Origin: Trichobilharzia szidati
Lineage: Eukaryota > Platyhelminthes > Trematoda > Strigeidida > Schistosomatidae
Length of the DNA: 64,000 nucleotides
Direction: 5' to 3'
Assembly: GCA_944472155.2 (NCBI GenBank)
Contig: OX235279.1
Location: forward strand, 47,527,564-47,591,563
In this document: positions 54,630-64,000 of the stretch, piece after piece
Layout: each line of letters starts with the position of its first letter
Position numbering within the stretch: position 1 is the first letter of the stretch
Notes under the pieces: generated by a model
The model's input: the letters and a program-made list of their open reading frames with translations, nothing else
What the model was told of the DNA's origin: nothing
The model's database searches: none
Made by a program: the position numbers and the translations under genes

Positions 54630-55970
54630 CATCTTTTAAAAATTTCGCTGTATGCCATCACTAATTAAATTTATGTCTGAGTATTGATTCTGTTGCTGTT
54701 CTGAGCCTATAACTCATTGCTATAACTTCAGTTTAAAAAATATATATCTAAAGAGAATTTTTCCACGGATGTCTTGTTTAAAATGGAAGTTGTTAAACAC
54801 TCGTGTTAATCAATAGACGGAAACCACTGTAGGTTTTCAAAAAAACATCCCTAAATAGGATGAAGCAAGGTATTAGCATGGTGAATGGGATCAGTAAGCT
54901 CCTGGATGAAAATATGCTGTAGACAAATTTTTAAAAGCTTTCAGGGGTATTCACGATTTAGTGATTTCATTTTAGGGTGTATTACGAATATGAATAACGA
55001 AATGAACATCAGAAGTTTGATGTCATTTTTTCCTGTTTTTCAGAGTACTTGATTAACATCATTCGTATTCGTAATTCTTTGTAGTTCGGATATGCTAATA
55101 TGTGTAATAATAGTAATGTCCTGACTTCTATAATCCGGTTTATAGTGATTGTCTTAACCAAATTACATACATTCATTTAAGAAGAATGAGAACGCATTTA
55201 ATTGATATTTGCAATCGACAGGTTTATCATTATGTAGTTGAAATATCCACAAAATTATACTTTTCGAAGAAGTAGGTAGGAAGTTTAGAAAATTGTGGCA
55301 CTGACCCACTTTATCCTGATCATCGACAATATCTGATACTGTTTCCTATGGCTGACATACTACGGTGTCCTCTAAATACACAAGAAACGGTACAGTTGAT
55401 GCTGGTAATGATACGGCGTACTAAACGAAAAAAAGGGAATTAATAATAGGGGTGTATGATAGTAAGGTGTAATCGACTCATCGGATTCTTCAATGACTAT
55501 GTTACTGGCTCATCGGAATGTTACTGCAACTGAAACGATCAGTCAGTTCGATAAGTTTAGGAAGTGAAAATGGTGGGGAAAATCAGACGTGGGTATACTT
55601 TTTTGTAAAATATTCCCCGATTCACTTGTTACGATGAATATACATCTCCCCCCCCCCCATAACTTTATAACTGCTGATAACTGGCCAATGTTTTATCGAA
55701 TATATAATCAGTGATATTAGAATTCCACATTCAGGAGTAGAAGGTACAAGGTCTAGTGAATGGAGTTATGTAGAGTTATTACCAGATGTGGTGATGATAA
55801 ATTATCAATGGAGATCATGCTATTAAATGTCAGTTGAGAAATTCGATTGCTTATCTTCAGGTAAAAGTGAGACTTAATTCAAGTAACTGAAAAAGCATCT
55901 TGCTGAGTGGTCAGTAAAATTTGACTTAATTGCTAAAAGTATGCAGATTTACAAAAAAATCTTTCTAGTG
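54630..55970. other. AT-rich sequence, nothing recognised
   Basis: Only a C run (55650-55661) stands out. No gene, box or ribozyme core found. Confidence 0.35.
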
Positions 55971-55972
55971 TT

Positions 55973-56170
55973 GGCTTGTAGGGATTTGATTGATTGGCTA
56001 CAGTATTTCATCATGAGCTAACATCAGTTAGAGAACCATTGGAAAACCTACAGGGAGTACTGGACACCTGTTTCCATTATCCTAGTTTGGGATTCTTCAT
56101 CAGTACGCACTCACCCTATTGGGGTTCGAACACAGGATCACCCTCCCGTTACAAGGGGAATTAGCTCGTA
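55973..56170 (-). mobile_element. SINE-B copy, left arm of palindrome
   Basis: The minus strand has the B box GTGTTCGAACCCC, hammerhead-like ACTGATGAAGAATCCC with an AATG insertion before GAAACAG, and the complete tail CATGATGAAATACTGTAGCC then AAATCCCTACAAGCC. Mirror image of 56293-56505. Confidence 0.78.
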
Positions 56171-56510
56171 GACTAATTGGAAAGTTGTGACCAGTAGGGT
56201 ACGGTAGGTCGGGCGTGAAGATAAATACTCGCCAGCGATGACATCGGCTAGTGGTCGCGCTATGTCGTGAATTGGTAGAAGTTGGAATTCATGGTCTACG
56301 AGCTAGCTCAACTTGTAACGGGTGGGTGATCCTGTGTTCGAACCCCAATGGGGTGAGTGCGTACTGATGAAGAATCCCAAACTAGGATAATGGAAACAGC
56401 TGTCCAATACCCTCTGCAGGTTTTCCATTGGTTCTCTAACTGATGTTAGCTCATGATGTAACCCTCCAACTAATCAAAAACAATCTATACAAAACCAGTA
56501 CTTGAAATTC
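56171..56510 (+). mobile_element. SINE-B copy, right arm of palindrome with 5' module
   Basis: 5' module AAGTTGTGACCAGTAGGG through TGGTAGAAGTTGGAATTCAT (56180-56300), a deletion over the A box, then B box GTGTTCGAACCCC, GTACTGATGAAGAATCCC, the same AATG insertion and GAAACAGCTGTC (56397-56413 region), and the tail. Confidence 0.78.
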
Positions 56511-56759
56511 TTTTATGATTTGGTGCTGAGAAATACAAACAGACTAGCTAACTTAATTACTTCGAAGTTGTCGATTTTCTCTTGTTTTAAACAAGCACAA
56601 CAGGATTTAAACTAGAAAGTACCCAGGAAAATTAAACGCGTTTTTTTGCATACAACTGGATAAAATAATTTGTAATTTTTTATTGTGATATTTCCGTTTA
56701 TAGTCCGAGATTCGGGTTGCACTTTATTGAATTTGTGCCATCTGCAATACTTATTATTA

Positions 56760-56995
56760 TTATTTATTTTATTCCTTTGCGTTCCTAGTGGAACATAGAG
56801 CTTCAAACATGAACTTTGAAGTTTCAGTAGCAGTGGTGTATTTTACGGTGTGGGGTTGCTATTCTCGCGACCAACCTTCCCTCTTTATCGGGCTTACACC
56901 CTGTTGGGCGAGGTGAAGATATGCACTGGGCGGGAACTGAACCCCTATCCACATGTATGTTGGGCAAAAATCCTACCACTGAGCCACCGAAAAAC
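56760..56995 (-). mobile_element. SINE-C, decayed
   Basis: Minus strand: A-box-like CGGTGGCTCAGTGGTAGGA, B-box-like GGTTCAGTTCCC, then GAGGGAAGGTTGG, and tail ATGTTCCACTAGGAACG next to an ATT tract. Confidence 0.78.
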
Positions 56996-57169
56996 TATTT
57001 GCAATATGGTTTAGGTGAATTTGACATTCGCATTCCACGAAGCTTTATGTTTTCTTTTCAAAGACTTACCGTATTCTGCATTTTGCCGTTTGTGAATTAA
57101 GAATTAAGGACTTTTTGAAGATATCTACAGGCAATTGTCTGTTCTAGTTATCTGAACCAAGTATTATCG

Positions 57170-57760
57170 TTTCAACCACACGCAGCTCAGATGAAGATGT
57201 TATAGCCACCCACATAGGCGTAGGATAGTAAGACAGGCATTCACTATAACGCAGTCAGTATGCAGGTCAATACCATTTAGCAAAAAGAACAATATCCGAA
57301 TTTTCACAAGTAATATCAAGTCAGTAGTTCTTTATGATTGAGAGATCAGGTGCATGTGTCATCGAAATCAGGGGACTTTCATTAACACCTGTCTTCTCCA
57401 ACTCGAAAATTAAGAACAGATGGCTGGTCGGAGATGAAAAGCGATAAGGTACTCTACTGGGCAGCAAACCACCAAAGAACGTATTGTCCAACCAACAAGT
57501 ATACGGAAGGAAATGGCCGATATTTTGGAAATAAGCTGAGGAGACCGTTAACTGACATCAGACTCCAGGCCGACTCTCCAGTGGAACCTGAACAGGAAGC
57601 GACAAACTAGGTATGCGTCCGAGGCTAACACTGAGCAGATGGTGTGGGGAAGAAATTAAAGCGTTTGAATGACCATGGATCTAGCTTAAAAGGACTTCAG
57701 AAGACATAGGGAAATGGCTATGCCTCGTTGTTCCACTAGTAACCCAGGAAAGAGATAATA
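57170..57760 (+). mobile_element. RTE/SR2-like LINE, strongly decayed 3' fragment
   Basis: Recognisable only by order: NNIRIFTSNIKSVVL (about 57285-57330), FINTCLLQLEN, EIKNRWLVGDEKR and the WNLNRKR tail (57580-57605), ending GTTGTTCCACTAGTAACCC. Older than its neighbour at 58.0 kb. Confidence 0.65.
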
Positions 57761-58034
57761 CTGATAGTAAAATGGTTTTTAAATTGTTTTCCTCCATCAT
57801 TCATTGCCCATATTGCCAAGTACCTGATCATTAATAATGCAGAATATTCTTTCATATAGTATTTGTGTAGCACATACTTCATGCTAACATATAAATGGTC
57901 ACTATTATTACAAGAATTTAGCTAAAGATCAGATTTTAAACTCACTACTTAGTAGTGAAGCAAAGTCATTTGAAAAATTATTGCAGTATTAGAAATTACT
58001 TATTCGCCTATTAATTCATTTTCATTACGAGCCA

Positions 58035-58935
58035 TAGAACTGGTTTCAGAGAGACAGTTTTCAGTCAGGATAGGAATACGTTGGACCACCATAAGAAGAC
58101 TTTAGAAAAACTGGATTTCACAGATGACATTTGTCTGATGTCACACAAACTTGAAGACTTGCAAGCGAAAACCAACAAACTTGCAGAAGAGGTAGGCAGC
58201 GAAGATAGGACTCCAGGTGAACACAGAGAAGGTGGAGATGGAGGTGTTCAAGATAACCAACCACCAACAGCAGCAACAACAACCAGTACCAATCACCATC
58301 AATAGGAGAGATTTGACAGGGGTCACTTCCTTCACTTATCTGCCTAGGCAGCCTGAGCGGATGAAGATGTTAAAGCCAGCCAGCCAGAATCGGAAAGGTA
58401 AGAAACGCCTTCATCAACCGGAAACCAGTTTGGAGATCTTCTGCACTTAGTCAGCCAGCATAAAGAACAAGATTCGGATTTTCAACACAAATGTGGATTT
58501 AACCAGTTCTTCCATACGGGTCAAAAACTTGATCAGCATGTCACGAAAAGCATTTCCAACAAGTTATGGACTTTTATCAACAGCTGCCTTTGTTCTATAT
58601 TGAAGATCAGATGGCAGGCCAGAAAGAATTAGCAAAAAGGAAATCTGGGAACAAACCAACCAAGAGCCGATTCCTCAACAAATATGTAGAAGAAAATGGA
58701 GATCGATCGGGCATACATTGAGGAGGCCGTCGAATGACATTGCGCGCCAGGTCTTAGCCTCAATGGGACCCGAATCGGAAGCGACGAGTGGGTCTTCATA
58801 GGGTGACACATAGGAGATCGTACTACGAGAAGATGAGAGATTATGGGCAATCGTGGACCCATCTGAAGAGGACGGCAGAGAATAGAACAAAGTGGAGATG
58901 TGTTGTTGTTCCACTTGGAACCCAAGGGAATAATA
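58035..58935 (+). mobile_element. RTE/SR2-like LINE, 3' fragment
   Basis: LDFTDDICLMSHKLEDLQAK (58111-58170, FTDD catalytic pair), KVEMEVFKITNHQQQQ, NRRDLTGVTSFTYLP, KIRWQARKN, and 3' end GTTGTTCCACTTGGAACCC followed by AATA repeats (58928-58940). Frames broken; 5'-truncated just before the catalytic motif. Confidence 0.87.
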
Positions 58936-59444
58936 ATAATATACATATAGTAATGAAGAGCAAAAGTGGAGTGCTGAACTAAATAAAGGTTTTTTTAAAT
59001 GACATATATTTTACGTGAAATTCCTAAAAAACAACTAACTAGTGAACACCATATGCTTTCTGATAACTTTCTCTAACAGTTAGAGAATAAGTTATATTGA
59101 CAACATTATTGCTTCTCAAATAATATGAAATCAATATAACACTGTAGTGAATAACAGATGGATTAGGAAAAACAACATAGTATCCATGAATTTATGTGTT
59201 CCACAGCTGGCCTGGTTAGTAATAGAGGTTAAACTTGTATCCTCTTTGCTCAAACTTCTGGTTTTATTAGGCTTCCGGTGTTAGGAGAATTCTGTATTTA
59301 GAGGCCTTTGGCAATTTATTCGGTATTCGGTAGACGAAGGTGATATATTCAGTACTGAAGAATCTAGGAACTTGGTCTTTCGTCCTTGGGAAGGCCTACC
59401 AGTGTTAGTAAAATAGTACATGTAAGAATTATAAACAGTTCGTT

Positions 59445-59600
59445 ATTAGATCATCTAGTTCAAATAGGCCATTGCAGAATCTCTTTCCAACATCTTTATC
59501 GTGTGCCCAATAAACTGAAAAGACTTCTGAAAATCAGACTGCAGAAGCCACTGCAATTCGCTTAAAACAACCGCAAAAGAAGTAGGTCTAACAACAGTCA
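59445..59600 (+). pseudogene. PLE GIY-YIG C-terminal fragment
   Basis: One frame gives SLLDHLVQIGHCRISFQHLY then RVPNKLKRLLKIRLQ; after a one-base shift it continues QTAEATAIRLKQPQKK. The match to LVDTEH...TAEAIGIHLKKPS in the 4.3-kb copy is clear. YIG core missing. Confidence 0.72.
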
Positions 59601-59609
59601 CTACGCTGA

Positions 59610-61425
59610 CCTTTTGTGGAATCTATAAATTTATTAATGCTATTATTTCTCTTAATTTTTTGATATATATAATGTATTGTAATATTTATGCATATTATCG
59701 CACACTTATGCATTAAACTTCAGTCTATTGATCTTATTGATTCGATGTTATTTTAAAAAAAAGTGCTGTCAGTATCAGTTATTCTTCAACTATTATGGAT
59801 ATTTTACTGTAGAACTTGATGAATAAGTTATCAAAAATGACATTCTTCATTCTCTGATCAGTCCTTTGAGATTTATAACCGGCACCTGTAGTCAAGTGTA
59901 CTCATAAAAGTAAAAGTTGTCTTCCTAATATCATCATGATGAAATAATGTCCTTGTAAATTTGCTTAAGAGCCGTAAAGACCTATGAAACCTCTGGACAT
60001 AACTGACATTACTAACAGATATTTTTTGGAAATAATCTCAGTTAATCGAGTGTTCTGTAGTGAATTAAACTGATTCCCGTGAACTATTTTCATAATCACA
60101 AGAGACGCTGTACGAGATCTTGGAAGTGCATGAAACCAAATGAGCTTCAAATGTTTCATCTTCAAAAATCCATTTTGTTTGATGTCAAAATAATCTCAAA
60201 TTGCCATGTGTCACTTGTTAACTTACATAATTAATCCATTTTGCCACTCAAAGTAGACATTACACTCATCTATCGTGCTAGTATTGTTGGCAATATTCAT
60301 ACTGGAAAATTAATTAATTAATTTACAACTGAATTAATGATTTTATCAGTTGCTGATATTCATGAGCTTGGAAGCCCACAAACCCTGTGAACAGTACCTT
60401 GACATTGATCCTAAACTCTGAACTTTATGGGAATTGTTTAAAGCCCTAACTTAAAAAGAAGTTACCTGGAAAATGTTACGAAAAGGTGGATATATGGTAT
60501 GGTTTTTAGTAGAAGACTGAGATTTGAACACCCTCAGACGGACTGGATTATTCTCACGAAGACAAATTAATAATCAGGACTTCAAATTTCGGTTTTGGAA
60601 TTCAGTCTTTAAACAAAATGCGCAAGAAAAGCTAGCTGTGCCACACAAAAAACAATACAACAACAATGTATATGAGAAAAAGGATAATAAACACCTGAGG
60701 CCAAAATCATTAAAATATGTAAGTTTAATTATTAAGAGCACTTAGATGAACTTTTGTTATTTCGTGTTACTCTGAGAAGGAGTGAAAAGGAAGAAATTGT
60801 GTATGTCTGAAGTAATTATGAATGTCCCTCGACTCGGCTACACAAAATAAGTAAAGCTGACGGCTGGAGAACACAACTGTTTTAGTTTAAAAGACATAAT
60901 ATTAGATTGAATGCATTCATCATTTCGGCGTACCATAAATCATTAAGTTTTCTAAGCAGTTGAGTTGTAATTTGTCGGCCGATTAAACTGACTTCTCGAG
61001 ATTCCATTTAAATTGCCATCACTTTCTGTGTTTCTGAGGATTTCCAGTATAGGATGATAAATTCGTCGTATTCAGTAGATCTCTAACTAATGCTAATAGG
61101 TGATAGAATATATGTAGGAAACTCATGTACTAATATAACTAGTCTCTGAAATAACTCGTTGGTTTGGCTATTCAGTTATTGCAAGTGATGAAGTATTTTC
61201 AAAAGGAAAAAAACTGACTAACTGGTTTCAACATCGAACTTTGCTCAGATGTGCAGCAGTTTGAGTTGCCACAATCCAAGAGGGAAACAAAACAGGAGAA
61301 TGGAGTAAAGGGAGATTCAAAAGACAGATAATAAACAGAAGTGTGAGTGAAAAAGAAAAGTAATATGGAAGAACAATATAATTTTATTGGATATTACAAA
61401 TCACAGAGAGTGAATGCATCTGTGT
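59610..61425. other. AT-rich sequence, no gene recognised
   Basis: ORFs near 60.0 and 60.6 kb have no domain signature and are close to what chance gives in AT-rich DNA. Confidence 0.35.
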
Positions 61426-61429
61426 TATC

Positions 61430-63135
61430 ACTGACAACGACAATTTTGAGCCATATCACCAGATGCTTCCAGCCATTGGATTTTACCATCTCGAGGACCC
61501 TAACCAGACAGTACTCTACACCTCCCTCCCTACGTGGCTTAAGCTAACTGCTGTGGATTTCATTGACTGATGAAGCAATGTTTTGGTTTGACCACCATTA
61601 GCTCACTCTTTTCCAACTTGATTCATCCTATGTCAGCTAACATTGCCCGTCGATGAATGCAATGGCTAGGAAGGCATGTGTAGCACATGTCTTAACCATC
61701 TTAATCGGTGTAACTTAACAACCTCGTCGATTGATTTTCCCTCCTTACCCAAAACTCGACGCCTAACATCAAAATTGCTCACCCTATTATGCTACCTAAT
61801 ACGGAAGTCAGAACGCAGACACCTATAATCGAAGACAGCTAGCCGGCCTTTAAATGTCTTCCACTTTCAGTGGCCATGTCCACTCACAGACAAGCCTAAA
61901 GGAAGACGGAACGAACTGCTGAGCAATACACACGTGCTTTGGTCGATAGCCGGATATCACGTCTACTAAGCCAGAGATGGAGGAAGTTGGCTGGCATATA
62001 CCAAACGAGCCTTCTCTATCCGTGGTGAGATTTTGTCAGCGATCAACCTGCTGGGACTGGCTGATGCAACTTCCCAAATAAGTGAAGTGGTCAACACGCT
62101 CTACCACTTCACTCCTGTCTATCCTCAAGCTAGGAGTCAATGTAGGCTAGTCCTGTAGCATCGTCTCACATTCGACGGCAGCGAATCGCATGCTAAACAT
62201 TCGAAGATTGCTGCTCCTCAATGTGTTCATGAGAATCTTCACTTTGTCAGCGTCTTCATCTAGAAGGACTACATCATCTGCATATTCTAAGTCAACGAGA
62301 TTATTCCCAACCTGGTAACAAGTCAATATCTGTCTGAGTCGCTCAAGTCATTAGCGTTAATTATGATGAAGTCAAATTGAAACGGGACAGTGGGCATCTG
62401 TCAGGCATCATCAATTCAGACGACAACTTTCCATAAGCTCTCACGCGGCTGACTGAATGAGTTCGAGTAGAGTGACTTGATCAGTGCGATGTATTTTCCC
62501 GGCATTCCCTTCACAGCCAAACATCTCCATAATACTTTTCGGCTGACGGAATCGAATGCCGATTTCAGGACAAGAAATATCACGATTGTTGGACGCTGGT
62601 AAATATGCCTATGTCCAGTTCCAGCATCTGTTGAAGGGTTAAGATATGATCGATACACCCTCTTCCTGGTCTAAAGCCTGCCTGGTTCTCTCGTGTTTGT
62701 TTCTTGCTGTGCACCACCTAATCTACGGATGATTATTGAGCCCAGAACTTTAGATACCATATAGGTCAAGCTAACCCCGCTATAACTGTCACAGAAAGAC
62801 TTGTTTCCATTCTTGTCTATGAGCATAATCAATGACTTACACCAGCCCTACGGGACTATCTGTGCTTCCCAGACGTTGCCTGGTATTTTAGTTAAAGCAG
62901 ACAGTAAATTATCTCCATCGTCCTTGAACACCTCTGGAGTCATTCCATCAGGTCCCACTGCTTTGCCTCGTTTCAGACTAATGAGAGCTTTTTTAACCTC
63001 ACTTAAGGACGGAGAACTTGTGTTTATATTCCATTCAGGGAGGTTTTGGATGTTGGGTAGTTTGAGCTTGTCTGTAGGCCGGTTAAACTGCTCCCCAAAG
63101 TGTTATTTCCAACTTTCTTGTCATCTGATTACCTC
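61430..63135 (-). mobile_element. Jockey/CR1-type LINE RT region and C-terminus, decayed
   Basis: Minus-strand order: KKALISLKRGKAVGPDGMTP (about 63000-62935), KNGNKSFCDSYSGVSLT, ENQAGFRPGRGCIDHILTL (62690-62625, RT motif 2), LVLKSAFDSVSRKVLWRCLA (motif A, 62575-62520), GMPGKYIALIKSLYS, LEYADDVVLLDEDADKVKIL (catalytic YADD, 62290-62230), HFTYLG, then LHRLRWLRHVLRIPSHRIHRR (61720-61660). The end NGWKHLVIWLK is near 61460. Multiple frameshifts. Distinct from the RTE-like family. Exact clade uncertain. Confidence 0.82.
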
Positions 63136-63394
63136 ACCACTTTTCTCCGAGACTGTTTCACTTATCATTTATCAAAATGAATAATCCTCTACAAAATAAG
63201 TGGAAGTATTTAAAGTCCTTCTCAGTTGATGTATCATGAAATCTAAGTAAGTTCTTAGATGCAAGTTAATGCATCATCACCTCCAATTTCAAAGGTTATA
63301 GCGTTCAATATTAAAAAAATTTTGCATGACCAATATTATTTGAACTGATGTATTTCCTTAACAAGTGCCTATTTCATCTGAACAAGAAATGTCC

Positions 63395-63800
63395 AAATGA
63401 TCTGAATTGGTTACAGGATTTCATTATGAGCTAACATCAGTTAGAGAACCATCGGAAAACTTGAAAGGGGTACTGTAGGCCTATTTCCATTATCCTAGTT
63501 TGGGATTCTTCATCAGTACGCACTCACCCCATTGGGATTCGAACACAGGACCAACCTCCAGTTACCAGGTGAGCTAGCTCATAGGCCATTAAGCCACTGG
63601 GACACGATCCAATAGCCAGACCATGAATTCCAACTTCTGCCAATTCACTACATAGCACGACCACTAGCCAATGTCATCGCTGGCGAGTATTTGTCCTCAC
63701 GCCCGACCTACTGTACCCTACTGGTCACAACTTTCCAAATGAACCGCAGGTAACTTCCTAGCTGAATAGGGCCAGTCGCTAGTGAGCATTTCATTGATAT
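63395..63800 (-). mobile_element. SINE-B, full length
   Basis: The most complete copy (about 400 bp). Minus strand: 5' module (63780-63620: GCGACTGGCCCTATTCAGC, GAAAGTTGTGACCAGTAGGG, GGTCGGGCGTGAGGAC), tRNA-like boxes (CCCAGTGGCTTAATGG, GTGTTCGAATCCC, 63600-63535), hammerhead-like part (GTACTGATGAAGAATCCC, AATG insertion, GGAAATAGG), and the tail to 63395. Confidence 0.82.
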
Positions 63801-63802
63801 TC

Positions 63803-63862
63803 AAGTATTGGTTTGTAGGGATTTGGTTGATTCCTTACAATATTTCATCATGATCTGTATTG
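63803..63862 (-). mobile_element. SINE-B tail, tandem with the preceding copy
   Basis: CATGATGAAATATTGTAAGG then AATCAACCAAATCCCTACAA on the minus strand is a SINE-B 3' end abutting the 5' end of the copy at 63395-63800, in the same orientation. Confidence 0.65.
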
Positions 63863-64000
63863 TTCTAGAAAAACTATGAAGTTCCATTGATTCACCACTC
63901 CGATACACCTCTTATGATGTCAGGAAAGATCAACAGATTCAAATAAGAAATTTGGCTTTTATGTGTAAAGAATTCTAATACACTTCACTGGTTTATCTCA

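Noticed and set aside
62801..63184. 127-codon plus-strand ORF
   Set aside because: Antisense shadow of the LINE reverse transcriptase on the minus strand (RGKAVGPDGMTP reads on the other strand).

Overview
The window looks like AT-rich genomic DNA from a blood fluke (Schistosoma; species not determinable from sequence alone). The reasons are several: degenerate Sm-alpha-type SINEs carrying hammerhead-ribozyme sequence, Penelope-like elements (PLEs) with a YVDD reverse transcriptase joined to a GIY-YIG endonuclease, RTE/SR2-like and CR1/SR1-like LINEs, a Ty3/gypsy remnant, and many TA, GA and trinucleotide microsatellites. No prokaryotic feature, operon, rRNA or CRISPR array was seen.

Only one host exon is well supported: 1198-1382 on the plus strand. 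It has a splice acceptor and encodes two C2H2 fingers that match the C-terminal finger pair of ZEB/zfh-1 repressors, then a stop. Its upstream exons must lie left of the window, and a LINE fragment (111-950) sits antisense in the last intron. Almost everything recognisable to the right is decayed mobile DNA separated by AT-rich sequence with no detectable gene.

Layout: 1-2.3 kb ZEB-like terminal exon and 3' flank; 2.3-4.9 kb SINEs and a PLE endonuclease fragment; 6.6-7.6 kb gypsy LTR and integrase tail; 8.6-14.7 kb mostly tRNA-derived SINEs; 15.8-22.9 kb two 2.2-kb LINE+LTR segments in inverted orientation flanking a CR1 insertion; 23.9-25.8 kb microsatellite-rich; 26.4-27.6 kb LINE; 28.0-29.7 kb PLE; 30.4-33.0 kb PLE remnants and an apparently intact hammerhead ribozyme; 35.4-38.2 kb inverted LINE pair; 39.3-42.2 kb foldback repeat and the longest PLE; 43.7-44.8 kb CR1; 45-50.8 kb SINEs and a second foldback; 51.1-52.5 kb low-complexity; 52.7-54.6 kb PLE interrupted by a SINE and a solo LTR; 56-58.9 kb SINE palindrome and LINEs; 61.4-63.2 kb another LINE; 63.4-63.9 kb SINEs.

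The unifying theme is self-cleaving RNA. At least four kinds of repeat here carry hammerhead-like cores: Sm-alpha-like SINEs; a second composite tRNA-like SINE family (called SINE-B here); PLEs, where the motif lies about 325-425 bp beyond the endonuclease stop in five copies, with compensatory changes; and foldback repeats. One further motif at 31725-31773 has every core residue in place. A tRNA-derived SINE family (SINE-C here) shares an identical 20-nt tail with the RTE-like LINE, implying mobilisation in trans. Family names SINE-B, -C and -D are labels used only in this annotation.
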